DNA of 64,000 bases. Origin: Actinomyces lilanjuaniae (GTDB lineage Bacteria > Actinomycetota > Actinomycetes > Actinomycetales > Actinomycetaceae). The stretch covers positions 2,666,001-2,730,000 of the forward strand of contig NZ_CP032514.1 in NCBI RefSeq assembly GCF_003606385.1, read 5' to 3'. Position numbers and translations under genes: made by a program. Below, in pieces: positions 9,306 to 18,812 of the stretch (positions are counted from its first letter, which is position 1; every line of letters begins with the position of its first letter). The notes under the pieces are model-generated. The model did not search any database and was not told the origin of the DNA. It saw nothing but the letters and a program-made list of their open reading frames with translations.

Positions 9306-10982
9306 ATGCCCGCCTCCGAGGGACCCCTCATCGTCCAGTCCGACAAGACCGTACTGCTGGAGACGTCGCACCCTGACGCCCCGCAGGCCCGTCAAGCCGT
9401 CGCTCCCTTTGCCGAGCTCGAACGCGCCCCTGAGCACGTGCACACCTACCGGATCACCCCCCTGGCACTGTGGAACGCCCGCGCGGCCGGGCTGGACGCC
9501 GAGACGGTGGTACACGCGCTCGTCACCTACTCACGCTTTCCCGTGCCCCACTCCCTGCTCAGCGAGCTCGCGGAGACCATGGGCCGCTACGGGCGCCTCC
9601 AGCTGCTCACGGACCCGGCACACGGCCTGGTCCTGCACGCCCTGGACGTCCCCGTGCTCGAGGAAGTGCTGCGCTCCCGGCGCACAGCGGGCATGCTGGG
9701 TCAGCGCCTAGGGAAGGAGGACGTCGTCGTCCACCCCTCGGAACGGGGCCACCTCAAGCAGGTACTCATCCGGCTGGGCTGGCCTGCCGAGGACCTGGCA
9801 GGCTACGTAGACGGCGAGGCCCACCCCGTCAGCCTGCGCGAGTCCAGCCAGGAGGAGGTGGACGCCCGGGTACCGGGGGCCTTCCGTCTGCGCCCCTACC
9901 AGAAGGAGGCGGTCGAGGCCTTCTGGGCAGGCGGCTCGGGCGTGGTGGTCCTACCCTGCGGAGCGGGCAAGACGCTCGTGGGGGCGGCGACCATGGCCCG
10001 CAGCTCGACGACGGCCCTCGTCCTGGTGACCAACGCGGTCTCAGCACGCCAGTGGAAGGAGGAGCTAGTCCGCTTCACCTCCCTGGAGGAGGACGAGATC
10101 GGGGAGTACTCGGGGGCACGCAAGCAGGTCCGGCCGGTGACCGTGGCGACCTACCAGGTGCTGACCACCCGCCGTAAGGGCGTCTACCCGCACCTGAACC
10201 TGCTGGACTCCCATGACTGGGGCCTGGTCGTCTACGACGAGGTGCATCTGCTCCCCGCACCGGTCTTCCGCATGACAGCGGACCTCCAGGCCCGGCGCAG
10301 GCTCGGGCTGACCGCCACCCTGGTCCGCGAGGACGGGCGGGAGGAGGAGGTGTTCAGCCTCATTGGCCCCAAGCGCTACGACGCCCCGTGGAAGGACCTG
10401 GAGACCCAGGGCTGGATCGCCCCGGCCGTGTGCACCGAGGTACGTCTGGCCCTCACCGCCGGGGAGCGCATGGCCTACGCCACCGCCGAGCCACGGGACC
10501 GTTACCGCCTGGCCTCCTGCGCCCCGGCCAAGATAGAGGTCGTGGAGAGGCTGCTGGACCGCCACCCCGGGGAGCAGGCGCTGGTGATCGGCCAGTACGT
10601 GGACCAGCTCCGCGAGCTGGCCGATCACCTAGGGGCGCCCCTCGTCACCGGGGACACCACGGTGCGCCAGCGCCAGCGCCTCTACAACGCCTTCCGCGCC
10701 GGGGAGGTGGAGCGGCTCGTGGTGTCCAAGGTGGCCAACTTCTCCATCGACCTGCCCGGCGCCAGCGTGGCCGTCCAGGTCTCGGGAACCTTCGGCTCGC
10801 GGCAGGAGGAGGCCCAGAGGCTGGGGCGGATCGTGCGCCCCAAGGAGGACGGGCGCCAGGCGCACTTCTACACCGTGGTCACCCGGGACACGGCGGACCA
10901 GGAGACCGCAGCCCACCGGCAGCGCTTCCTGGCTGAGCAGGGCTACGCCTACGAGGTCGTGGACGCCGAGGATCTCCTGTAG
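9306..10982 (+). CDS. XPB-type DNA repair helicase (SF2)
   Basis: This 558-residue protein has an N-terminal helical domain (about 1-190) and a two-RecA-fold SF2 core. The core shows RLRPYQKEAV (Q-motif-like), Walker A PCGAGKT near residue 218, DEVH box near 310, motif III LTAT, and motif VI QRLGRIVRPK near 503. Actinobacterial XPBs are ATP-dependent 3'-5' helicases. The DEVH spelling and the short ThM-like segment around VREDGREEE match bacterial XPB rather than other SF2 helicases. Start ATG 9306 gives the standard MPASEGPLIVQSDKTVLLE terminus. It is divergent from its helicase-associated neighbour, with a 123-bp shared promoter region. Confidence 0.94.
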   Translation: MPASEGPLIVQSDKTVLLETSHPDAPQARQAVAPFAELERAPEHVHTYRITPLALWNARAAGLDAETVVHALVTYSRFPVPHSLLSELAETMGRYGRLQLLTDPAHGLVLHALDVPVLEEVLRSRRTAGMLGQRLGKEDVVVHPSERGHLKQVLIRLGWPAEDLAGYVDGEAHPVSLRESSQEEVDARVPGAFRLRPYQKEAVEAFWAGGSGVVVLPCGAGKTLVGAATMARSSTTALVLVTNAVSARQWKEELVRFTSLEEDEIGEYSGARKQVRPVTVATYQVLTTRRKGVYPHLNLLDSHDWGLVVYDEVHLLPAPVFRMTADLQARRRLGLTATLVREDGREEEVFSLIGPKRYDAPWKDLETQGWIAPAVCTEVRLALTAGERMAYATAEPRDRYRLASCAPAKIEVVERLLDRHPGEQALVIGQYVDQLRELADHLGAPLVTGDTTVRQRQRLYNAFRAGEVERLVVSKVANFSIDLPGASVAVQVSGTFGSRQEEAQRLGRIVRPKEDGRQAHFYTVVTRDTADQETAAHRQRFLAEQGYAYEVVDAEDLL

Positions 10983-11011
10983 TCCCCTGCTGGCCCCTCC
11001 GGCCTTTCTGA

Positions 11012-12103
11012 CTACAGGTTCCCCCGCCGGTGCGGACCCGCCCGTGGCGGCGAGCCGCACCGCACGACCCCCGGCACCGCACGACGACCCCGCTCCCACC
11101 CCTCGGCTGCCTCCGTGCTCCCCCTGACCTCACCGGCCGGGGCACTCCCCCGGGCCTGCCCCACCAGGGAGACGGCCAGCGCCCGGCCAAAGGCCCGGAT
11201 GACAGGATCCGCTTCCTGCGCCTGGCGCTGGGCGCGCTCCCCGGCAGCCACCGCCCACCGGGGCATGTCATCCTGGTCCATCGTGCTCGCCCCCGCAACG
11301 CCCTGGCTGCGCAGCAGGCTGCGCGCCTGCCAGTAGCCGACCCGCTGGGGCGAGGACTCCGGGTGGTGCTGGAGAGCCAGGAGCCCTCCGACCCGCCACG
11401 CCTGGAGGGGGCACTGAGCCGAGGAGGCCAGGAGGACCGCGTCGTCGGGGAGCCTCACGACGGCGTCGTCGTGAGAGACGATGGCGGGCAGGCACCTGTC
11501 ATGCCACGCGGGCAGGCCCAGGTCGGCAGCCTGGCGCGCGGCAGCCTCGGCAGCCGGGCCGAGCAGCGGGTCCTCCCGTGCCGCCCGGGTCAGGTGGAGG
11601 TCCACGACACCGCCCTCCCTGCCGTGCGGGGAGGGCACCGCCGTCTGGCCTCCCAGGGCCTCGGCGGCCACCTGGGCGCCCAGGCAGACGGCCACTGTGG
11701 GCAGGCCCTCGTGGACAGCGTGCCGCAGGAGGCGACGCAGGTCCGCAAGCCACGGGCAGGTGTCGTCGTCGTGGGCGCTCATGGCCCCGCCCAGGACGAC
11801 CAGGACGTCGTCGACCTGCTCCACAGCAGGCACCTCCTGCCCGCGCCACAGCCTGACCGTGCGCAGCCCGACCCCCTCGGCGCGCAGCCACTCCCCCAGC
11901 CGCCCCAGCGGGGCACGCTCCTCGGGCTGGATCACGGTGACCGTCAGGCAGGCCGACGAGGGAGGCGGGGTCGTGTGCGGGGAAGCCACGGAGGCTGCGC
12001 TGCCACCCGGGACCTGGGAGGAGCCGGAGCCCTCCGGACGCCGGGGCTGGAACCCTCCCGTGTCCAGGAGGTGCGTGCTCGTCGTCTCGTGCATGCCGGT
12101 CAT
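11012..12103 (-). CDS. Class I glutamine amidotransferase-like protein
   Basis: This 363-residue protein carries a GATase1 domain at about residues 55-260: VLVVLGGAMSAHDDD, the nucleophile elbow VAVCLGAQVAAEALGG with its Cys, and the His-Glu pair in LALQHHPESS. No synthetase partner domain is fused, so the acceptor is unknown. Relatives include GMP-synthase-like and gamma-glutamyl hydrolase-like proteins. The C-terminal 100 residues are low-complexity and Arg/Gly-rich. The N-terminal 50 residues are also disordered. ATG 12103 was chosen; ATG 12094 is also possible, and neither has a strong ribosome-binding site. It converges with the XPB gene. Confidence 0.8.
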   Translation of the reverse strand: MTGMHETTSTHLLDTGGFQPRRPEGSGSSQVPGGSAASVASPHTTPPPSSACLTVTVIQPEERAPLGRLGEWLRAEGVGLRTVRLWRGQEVPAVEQVDDVLVVLGGAMSAHDDDTCPWLADLRRLLRHAVHEGLPTVAVCLGAQVAAEALGGQTAVPSPHGREGGVVDLHLTRAAREDPLLGPAAEAAARQAADLGLPAWHDRCLPAIVSHDDAVVRLPDDAVLLASSAQCPLQAWRVGGLLALQHHPESSPQRVGYWQARSLLRSQGVAGASTMDQDDMPRWAVAAGERAQRQAQEADPVIRAFGRALAVSLVGQARGSAPAGEVRGSTEAAEGWERGRRAVPGVVRCGSPPRAGPHRRGNL

Positions 12104-12201
12104 GCTAGCCACCACCCTGCCGGTGGCACGGCCCGACCGCGCCTGCCGCCTTGGGCGAAACCGAGTGAGACGGCTTGCCCTGCACCCGCGTGGCAGCAAG
12201 C

Positions 12202-14340
12202 ATGGCCCCGATGCCGCACACACTTCCATCCCCCGCCCGAGCCCTCACCCTGCTGACCGCCTGCGGCCTCCTCCTGGCGGGGGGCCTGGCTGTGCCCGCC
12301 AGCGCCCTGACCGCCCCCGCAGCCGACCTGGCGGGTACACGAGCCGCGCTGTCTGCACTGCCTGCACTGCCCGGGCTGCCCGCCTACGACACGGGCTACC
12401 CACTCTCCTCCGACGCCTCAGGCTCCCCAACGATCCTGACCAGCCACGTCACCGACGAGCTGGGGATCCTGGACCGCTCAGCCGCCGAGGACGTGGTCGC
12501 CCGCATGGCCTCCGACTACGGGGTCGGGCTGTGGGTGCTGACCGTCTCCGACTCCGGCAGGAGCGCGGCGGACCTCGCCAGCGCAGTCCTGGAGGAGTCC
12601 GGGCTGGGCGAGGATGCAGCCGTCCTGGTCGTCAACATCCCCAGCGACAACCCGTCAGCGCGCACCTACAGCTTCCAGACGACGGCAGCCACCTCCCGGA
12701 TCTCCGACTCCCAGCTCGACCGTATCGACGATGCACTCCGACAGGCCCTGAGCAAGCAGCGCTACGACGCCGCCGTCGCCTCCATTCCGGAGAGCATGAG
12801 TGCATCCGGCTCGGTCAGCCCGGCCGTCGTGTCCCTGGGCGTGGGGGCACTCGCGGTGGGCGGTGGCGCCGCAGCCTGGGCTGCCGTGCGCAGGAGACGC
12901 AGGAGCCCGGGCGCGGCGAGCGCCACGAGCGCGGGGACCAGGGGCGAGGGGCAGCCTGACGCCCTGTCGCTTGAGGAGCTGCGGGTCCGGGCCGGCAGCG
13001 CCCTGGTAGACGCCGACGACACCGTACGCTCTGCGGCCGAGGAGCTGTCCTACGCCCAGGCGCAGTTCGGGCTGTCCGCGACAGACGCCTTTACCGCTGC
13101 CCTGGACCGGGCGCGTGAGCACGTGGCCCGGTCCTTCGAGCTGCGCCAGCGCCTTGACGACGAGATCCCCGAGACCGAGGCGCAGCAGCGCCAGATGAGC
13201 ACCGAGATCCTCGGGCGCTGTGAGGCCGCGGTGGAGGAGATCCGCGTCCAGGCGGAGGCCTTCAGCCAGCGCCGGGGGATCGAGGCAAGCCTGCCGACCT
13301 CTATCGCGGAGACCACGCAGAGGGCCGACGAGACCGAGCAGTCCATCACTGTGGCCGAGAGCCTGCTGGTGACTCTGCACGCCGCCTACCCACAGCCCTC
13401 CCTCTCCAGCGTCTCCCAGGCTCCGGAGCAGGCCCGCAGGCTCCTGGCGGCTGGCCGCACCGCCCTGGAGCAGGCCCGTAGCAGCGTCGAGCAGGGGCAG
13501 AATGTGGCAGCCGTCGAGCAGGTGCGCATTGCCCAGGGGGCCATCGCCCAGGCGGGCGACCTGGCAGCACAGGTGACTACAGCGCGGGAACGTCTCCAGG
13601 GAGCGGGCAAGGCCCTGGAGGCGGCTATCGCCTCAATCTCCTCTGACCTGGTGGACGCGCAGCGGCTTGCCGACGCGGTACCCGAGGCGACCCTGCGCCC
13701 CCTGGTGGACGACGCGCAGGCAGCGGTCGAGGAGGGGCGGGCCGCCAGCGGGCCCACCCCGTCAGCAGACCCGCTGGCGGCACTCGACCACCTGGAACGG
13801 GCAGAGGCCGCCATCGACGCCGCCCTGGCGTCGGCACGGGAGCAGGAGGAGAACATCTCACGCGCACGGGCCTCGGTCGGCTCCCGCCTGAGTCGGCTGG
13901 GCTCCCAGGTGGAGGCAGTGACCGCCTACATCACCACCCACCGGGGCGTGGTGGGTGCCTCGGCGCGCACCGCCCTGAGCGAGGCCTCCAGGCACGCCAG
14001 CGCCGCCTCAGCGGTACAGGAGGCAGACCCGGTGGCAGCCCTGGCCGAGGTTGCCGCCGGTGAGCCTCTTGTCGCCCAGGCCCAGGCACTGGCGGAGGCT
14101 GACGTGAGGGGTGGCAGCGGTCCCAGCGGCTCGTTCGGCGGGCCTGGCGCTGACGCCCTGGGCGCCCTGGTCCTAGGCGGCATCCTGTTCGGCGGAGGCT
14201 CAGGACCCCGCAGGTACGGGGGGTGGGGCGCACCCGGTCCCCGCCCCGGCGCAGGCTTCGGCGGGGGCGGAGGCTTTCGAGGTCGCGGCGGAGGCTTCGG
14301 CGGGGGCAGCGGCTCCCGTGGCCGGGGCGGCGGCTTCTGA
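12202..14340 (+). CDS. Exported TPM-domain protein with long coiled coil and Gly-rich tail
   Basis: The protein has about 712 residues. A signal peptide (residues 5-35, ending ASA) precedes a TPM domain (about 75-190) with DELGILDRSAAEDVVARM and WVLTVSDSG. A transmembrane segment (VSLGVGALAVGGGAAAWAAV, about 205-225) is followed by Arg-rich stop-transfer residues. A 400-residue Ala/Glu/Gln-rich coiled-coil region then leads to a Gly/Arg/Phe-rich C-terminus. TPM proteins (YgcG, Psb32) are membrane-associated factors, some with phosphatase activity. The next gene is PspA, a recurring pairing, so a membrane-stress role is inferred. ATG 12202 and 12211 are both plausible starts, and neither has a clear ribosome-binding site. 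Confidence 0.85.
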   Translation: MAPMPHTLPSPARALTLLTACGLLLAGGLAVPASALTAPAADLAGTRAALSALPALPGLPAYDTGYPLSSDASGSPTILTSHVTDELGILDRSAAEDVVARMASDYGVGLWVLTVSDSGRSAADLASAVLEESGLGEDAAVLVVNIPSDNPSARTYSFQTTAATSRISDSQLDRIDDALRQALSKQRYDAAVASIPESMSASGSVSPAVVSLGVGALAVGGGAAAWAAVRRRRRSPGAASATSAGTRGEGQPDALSLEELRVRAGSALVDADDTVRSAAEELSYAQAQFGLSATDAFTAALDRAREHVARSFELRQRLDDEIPETEAQQRQMSTEILGRCEAAVEEIRVQAEAFSQRRGIEASLPTSIAETTQRADETEQSITVAESLLVTLHAAYPQPSLSSVSQAPEQARRLLAAGRTALEQARSSVEQGQNVAAVEQVRIAQGAIAQAGDLAAQVTTARERLQGAGKALEAAIASISSDLVDAQRLADAVPEATLRPLVDDAQAAVEEGRAASGPTPSADPLAALDHLERAEAAIDAALASAREQEENISRARASVGSRLSRLGSQVEAVTAYITTHRGVVGASARTALSEASRHASAASAVQEADPVAALAEVAAGEPLVAQAQALAEADVRGGSGPSGSFGGPGADALGALVLGGILFGGGSGPRRYGGWGAPGPRPGAGFGGGGGFRGRGGGFGGGSGSRGRGGGF

Positions 14341-14510
14341 TCCGTCTACCCGCGGCACCCCACACAGCTGGACGCCACCACGCCACCATCATGCCCTGAG
14401 CGATCAGGGCGCCGTACCACCCACCTGGTGCACCGACGACCTGGAAGCATCAGCCCCACCACCGTGCTGCGGACCTGTGCCGCCGCGCACCGACAGAAGG
14501 ACTTGCACCC

Positions 14511-15353
14511 ATGGCTGAGAAGCAGTCGATCCTGGGACGTGTCGCCCAGTTGACCCGTGCCAACATCAATGCGCTCCTGGACCGAGCCGAGGACCCGGAG
14601 AAGATGCTCAACCAGCTCGTACGCGACTACTCCACCTCGATCGCCGAGGCACGTGAGGCCGTCGCGCAGACCGTGGGCAACTTGCGCCTGGCGGAGAAGG
14701 ACCACGAGGCCGACCTGGCCGAGGCCCGGGACTGGGGCGGCAAGGCCCTGGCCGCCTCACGCAAGGCGGACCAGCTGCGCGCCGCAGGGGACGCCGCCGG
14801 GGCCGACAAGTGGGACTCCCTGGCCAAGGTCGCCCTGACTAAGCAGATCAACGCCGAGAACGAGGCCAAGGCGGCTGAGCCTCTCATCGCCTCGCAGCGC
14901 CAGGTCGTCGACCAGCTCAAGAACGGGCTGCAGCAGATGGAGCTGAGGCTCAGCGAGCTCCAGTCCCGGCGGGACCAGCTGCTCGCCCGGCAGAAGACCG
15001 CCGAGGCCCAGGTCAAGGTCCACGGGGCGATCCAGTCGATCAACGTCCTGGACCCCACCAGCGAGCTGGCCCGTTACGAGGACCAGGTGCGCCGGGTCGA
15101 GGCCCAGGCGGCAGGGCAGGCGGAGCTGGCCGGGTCCTCTCTGGAGTCCCAGTTCGCCGAGCTGGAGGCCTCGGGTACCAGCATGGAGGCGGAGGCCCGC
15201 TTGGCCGCCCTCAAGACCGGCCAGGGCACGGCGCTCCCCTCCGCTACTACATCCCCCGCGCAGATCACAGAGGGTGACGAGGCCCGGCTCGACGCCGCCT
15301 TCCAGGAGCTCAAGGCGCAGACCCGCCCGGGCGAGGACGACTCCTCCTACTGA
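14511..15353 (+). CDS. pspA: PspA/IM30-family membrane-stress protein
   Basis: This 280-residue, almost wholly helical protein begins with the typical amphipathic helix and domain start SILGRVAQLTRANINALLDRAEDPEKM. Long coiled-coil helices follow (LVRDYSTSIAEAREAVAQTVG, then QMELRLSELQSRRDQLLARQKTAEA). A charged, Ala-rich tail of about 60 residues ends the protein. PspA/IM30 proteins are ESCRT-III-like scaffolds that bind stressed membranes from the cytoplasmic side. The gene follows the TPM gene by 170 bp on the same strand, and a PspC-domain gene lies at 44.2 kb. The gap between TPM and PspA contains no other gene. Confidence 0.9.
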   Translation: MAEKQSILGRVAQLTRANINALLDRAEDPEKMLNQLVRDYSTSIAEAREAVAQTVGNLRLAEKDHEADLAEARDWGGKALAASRKADQLRAAGDAAGADKWDSLAKVALTKQINAENEAKAAEPLIASQRQVVDQLKNGLQQMELRLSELQSRRDQLLARQKTAEAQVKVHGAIQSINVLDPTSELARYEDQVRRVEAQAAGQAELAGSSLESQFAELEASGTSMEAEARLAALKTGQGTALPSATTSPAQITEGDEARLDAAFQELKAQTRPGEDDSSY

Positions 15354-15377
15354 CTACCTACTGACTACCTACTGACC
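15351..15377 (+). repeat. 11-bp tandem repeat over the pspA stop codon
   Basis: The unit TGACTACCTAC occurs twice in tandem (15351-15361 and 15362-15372), then partially a third time (TGACC). The first unit contains the pspA stop TGA, and the repeats place further TGA triplets immediately after it. The remaining gap to 15545 carries no gene. Confidence 0.8.
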
Positions 15378-15545
15378 ACGCTGAGCTCCTGGCGGGGCTG
15401 CACCCACCTCAGCTGCAGCGCCGACGACACAAACCGGGACAAAGTAGGAGCGGGCTGGCAGAACCACTGCGGCAGAGGGCGGGCACCGGCTGCGTTGACA
15501 CCGTGTTGACACCGCATTCCTGGAACGCACCACTACCATGACCCC

Positions 15546-16136
15546 ATGACCGTCTCTACCTATCTTTTCGTTGACGGGGAGAACCTCGACGCCACCTTGG
15601 GAATGAGTGTCCTGGGACGTCGACCCGACCCGGACGAGCGCCCTCGGTGGGACCGTGTGCTCGCCTACTGCGACCACCTGTCGAGCACCGAGGGCGAGGA
15701 GGGCGCCCGCGCCCTGTTCTTCCTTAACGCCACCTCAGGCCACATGCCTATGGGCTTTATCCAGGCCCTGCTGGCCATGGACTACCGCCCGGTACCGCTG
15801 GCAGGATCGGGCCTGCCCGAGGAGAAGGTCGTCGACATCGGTATCCAGCGGACCCTGGACGCCCTGGCCGCACAGGTCGAGGCGGGCCAGGACATCCAGG
15901 TCCTCCTCGGCTCCCACGACGGCGACTACATCCCCCAGGTCGAGAGGCTCCTGGACGCCGGAGCCCGCGTCGGGGTCCTGTGCTTCCGGGAGTTCCTCAA
16001 CGCCCACCTCGCGGCACTGGAGGCCCGGGGCCTGACTATCCACGACCTGGAGAGCGACGTGGACGCCTTCACCATCGCCCTGCCGCGGGTACGTATCATC
16101 CCCCTGGCCGACTTCGACCCCGTGAAGTTCCTCTGA
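15546..16136 (+). CDS. NYN-domain (LabA/DUF88-type) putative ribonuclease
   Basis: This 196-residue protein is a single NYN (PIN-like) domain. The N-terminal acidic motif YLFVDGENLDATL is followed by VVDIGIQRTLDAL and the second acidic cluster LLGSHDGDYIPQVERLLDAGARVGVL, the typical NYN pattern of Asp residues that bind metal. RNase activity is expected for the fold but is not shown. The ATG at 15546 has no Shine-Dalgarno. A TACCAT hexamer at 15534-15539 would place the transcript start at or near the ATG, so a leaderless mRNA is possible. Confidence 0.87.
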   Translation: MTVSTYLFVDGENLDATLGMSVLGRRPDPDERPRWDRVLAYCDHLSSTEGEEGARALFFLNATSGHMPMGFIQALLAMDYRPVPLAGSGLPEEKVVDIGIQRTLDALAAQVEAGQDIQVLLGSHDGDYIPQVERLLDAGARVGVLCFREFLNAHLAALEARGLTIHDLESDVDAFTIALPRVRIIPLADFDPVKFL

Positions 16137-16270
16137 CCCTGCCGGGCACCGCCGTGCGGCGTCCCCAGCCGCTCGGCGGCCTCCCCGGCCCATTCGCAGC
16201 CCCCTCCGGTGCAGCACTCACACTGATAACATTCAGTAGTCACCCAGGACCGAGGGGGAAGGTGTTGCTC

Positions 16271-17008
16271 ATGGAGCGTTCCCAGCAGTCTCGCACCGAA
16301 GCTCATCTGCTCGTCGTCGACGACGAGCCGAATATCCGTGACCTACTTGCCTCATCGCTACGTTTCGCCGGCTTTGAGGTCTCCGTGGCCGGCGACGGCA
16401 ACGGTGCGCTGAAGAATGTGGAGAAGGGCGATCCGGACCTGGTCGTCCTGGACGTCATGCTCCCCGACATGGACGGCTTCACGGTCGCTCGCCGCCTGCG
16501 CGAGCGCGACGTCACGACCCCGATCCTGTTCCTCACTGCCCGCGACGACATGGCGGACAAGGTGCAAGGGCTGACCGTCGGCGGGGACGACTACGTGACC
16601 AAGCCCTTCGGCCTGGAGGAGGTCATCGCCCGCATACGCGCCATCCTCAGGCGCACGCACGCCACCGAGAACGAGGACGACGGAGTGGTCCACGTCGCGG
16701 ACCTGGTCCTGGACGAGGACGCGCACGAGGTCCACCGCTCCGGCGTCGAGGTCGACCTCTCCCCCACCGAGTTCAAGCTGCTGCGCTACCTCATGCTCAA
16801 CGCCGGTCGCGTGGTATCCAAGGCTCAGATCCTCGACCACGTCTGGGAGTACGACTGGAACGGCGACGCGGCCATTGTCGAGTCCTACATCTCCTACCTG
16901 CGCCGCAAGGTGGACCAGATCACAGGCCGGGACGGTCAGCCCGTGGTCCCCCTCATCCAGACTCGTCGCGGCGTGGGCTACATGCTGCGTGAGCCCAAGA
17001 GCGAGTAA
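16271..17008 (+). CDS. OmpR/PhoB-family response regulator
   Basis: This 245-residue protein has a receiver domain with acidic pocket VVDDEP, phospho-acceptor Asp in VVLDVMLPDMDGF (about residue 60), Thr in LTARD and Lys in YVTKPFG. The C-terminal winged helix (about 145-240) includes LSPTEFKLLRYLMLNAGRVVS and ends RRGVGYML. It overlaps the following histidine kinase gene by one base (TAATG), so the two form a coupled two-component system, similar in layout to mycobacterial TrcR-TrcS. The ATG 16271 start has GGGGGAAGG upstream; an in-frame GTG at 16262 is an alternative. Confidence 0.93.
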   Translation: MERSQQSRTEAHLLVVDDEPNIRDLLASSLRFAGFEVSVAGDGNGALKNVEKGDPDLVVLDVMLPDMDGFTVARRLRERDVTTPILFLTARDDMADKVQGLTVGGDDYVTKPFGLEEVIARIRAILRRTHATENEDDGVVHVADLVLDEDAHEVHRSGVEVDLSPTEFKLLRYLMLNAGRVVSKAQILDHVWEYDWNGDAAIVESYISYLRRKVDQITGRDGQPVVPLIQTRRGVGYMLREPKSE

Positions 17009-18594
17009 TGGGGGCGCGCACACGCGCCTGGACCTCACGGCCGGTCAGCAAGCAGCACCGCCCCGTCAAACGCGGTCGGTGGCACCCGATCACGGCCATC
17101 CAGCGGCCGGTCCAGGCGCAGCCCCTGAGGACTCGGCTCGCTGTCATGATCACCGTCCTGCTCGCTCTGGGCCTGGTGATCATCTCCTTCGTGGTCAGCC
17201 TCGTGCTGCGCGACCAGATGCTGGGACAGATCGACGACCAGCTCCGCAGTACGGCTGAGGTCTTCGGCAACCAGGCGATCAGGGGCCCCGGCGTCGAGAG
17301 CCTGCCCTCCACCTACTACGTCGAGACGAAGCGCGAGAACGGCCAGGACGACGGTCCGTGGATCGACCCCAGGACGGCAGCCGACTACGGCACCCCCCGG
17401 CTCGGGGACGCCCTGGACTTTGAGACGACCCTCGCCCACGAGGGTCGTCCGCAGCTGGTCACCGTGGAGTCGGAGCAGCCCGCCCGCCAGTGGCGGGTCA
17501 TCATCATGCTGCTGAGCGACGACAACACCGGGGAGTACGTCGGCGTAGCCGCCATCGCGCTCCCCCTCAAGGACGTCACCAGTACCCTGGAGCGCACCAA
17601 CCTGGTGGTGCTCTTCTCCGACATCATCATCATCTTCCTGGGCACTCTGACCGCGACCTACCTGGTACGCCGCTCCTTCCGCTCGCTGCGCCAGATCGAG
17701 GGCGTGGCGGGACGGATCGCCCAGGGGGACCTCTCCGCCCGCATCCTGGTGACTGAGCCTCCCACGACGGAGGTGGGCTCCCTGCAGCGGGCGCTCAACA
17801 CGATGCTCTCCCAGAACGAGCACGCCTTCTCCGTGCAGGTCGTGGCCCAGGAGCGCATGACACGCTTCATCTCCGACGCCTCCCACGAGCTGCGCACCCC
17901 GCTGGCCGCCATTCGAGGCTACGGAGAACTCTATCGAATGGGCGGTGTCTCGCCAGAAAAGACGAGCGAGGTCATGGGGCGTATCGAGGACGAGTCCAAC
18001 CGCATGGGACGGTTGGTGGACGACCTCCTCCAGCTGGCACGCATGGACGAGGGTCGGCAGATGGACATGACCGAGGTGGACCTCACCGGGCTGGCCAGTG
18101 CCGCCCTGTCCGACATGGCCGTCCTCGCCCCCAACCGGGACTGTGCTCTCGTCCCGCTTGACCCTGAGGCGGAGGCGGCGGGCAAGGACGCCCCCTCGGT
18201 GACGGTGGTGGGAGACAAGGACCGACTGAGCCAGGTGCTGACCAACCTCCTGGGCAACGTGGTACGCCATACTCCCGACGGGACACCGGTGGAGATCGCG
18301 GTGGGGACAGGCCCCGCTTCCAGGGTCGGCACCGACACCACAGACCACCAGGTGGCCGTCGTCGAGGTCCGTGACCACGGGGGCGGGGTCCCTCCCGACG
18401 AGGCGGAGAAGGTCTTCCAGCGCTTCTACCGCTCCGACTCCTCACGCAACCGTGAGACAGGGGGCTCCGGCCTGGGGCTGTCAATTGTGCTGGGCATCGT
18501 GGAGCGCCACCGCGGCACCGTACAGATGCTCCAGACGCCCGGGGGCGGAGCGACGGTCCACATCGAGCTGCCGCTACCTGCTGCCGCCACCTGA
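17008..18594 (+). CDS. Membrane sensor histidine kinase (HAMP-HisKA-HATPase)
   Basis: This 528-residue protein has a basic N-terminus and TM1 at about 45-68. An extracytoplasmic sensor of about 130 residues and TM2 (about 195-218) precede a HAMP domain. HisKA follows with the phospho-accepting His in SDASHELRTPLAAIRGY, then HATPase_c with N-box NLLGNVVRHT, G1 DHGGGVP, F-box FQRFYRSD and G2 GGSGLGLSI. It phosphorylates the upstream response regulator with which it overlaps. The signal is unknown. The sensor region resembles that of cell-envelope sensing kinases such as TrcS, but this is only a general likeness. Confidence 0.93.
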   Translation: MGARTRAWTSRPVSKQHRPVKRGRWHPITAIQRPVQAQPLRTRLAVMITVLLALGLVIISFVVSLVLRDQMLGQIDDQLRSTAEVFGNQAIRGPGVESLPSTYYVETKRENGQDDGPWIDPRTAADYGTPRLGDALDFETTLAHEGRPQLVTVESEQPARQWRVIIMLLSDDNTGEYVGVAAIALPLKDVTSTLERTNLVVLFSDIIIIFLGTLTATYLVRRSFRSLRQIEGVAGRIAQGDLSARILVTEPPTTEVGSLQRALNTMLSQNEHAFSVQVVAQERMTRFISDASHELRTPLAAIRGYGELYRMGGVSPEKTSEVMGRIEDESNRMGRLVDDLLQLARMDEGRQMDMTEVDLTGLASAALSDMAVLAPNRDCALVPLDPEAEAAGKDAPSVTVVGDKDRLSQVLTNLLGNVVRHTPDGTPVEIAVGTGPASRVGTDTTDHQVAVVEVRDHGGGVPPDEAEKVFQRFYRSDSSRNRETGGSGLGLSIVLGIVERHRGTVQMLQTPGGGATVHIELPLPAAAT

Positions 18595-18812
18595 CAGCGC
18601 TCCGGGGCGCACGCAGCCTCCGGCTCCGGCAGGAGGACAGGCTGCCCGGCTAGCCGCTCCGGTCACCTCGGCCGCACAAGAGGCAGCACGAAGCAGGTTC
18701 TTGGAGGGTAGGCACAAGGACGTGGCGGGAGAGACACGTTCTTTCTTCGACTTCCTTCAGCGGGTAGTCCTACGATGGCAGCCATCCTTTACCCGATCCT
18801 GGAGACAGACCG

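Noticed and set aside
9183..9515. 111-codon N-terminal extension of the helicase-associated protein
   Set aside because: It overlaps the start of the divergent XPB gene, has no coding character, and the family begins near GTG 9182.
17035..18378. 447-codon frame opposite the histidine kinase
   Set aside because: It is the antisense shadow of conserved HisKA/HATPase sequence and lacks any domain.
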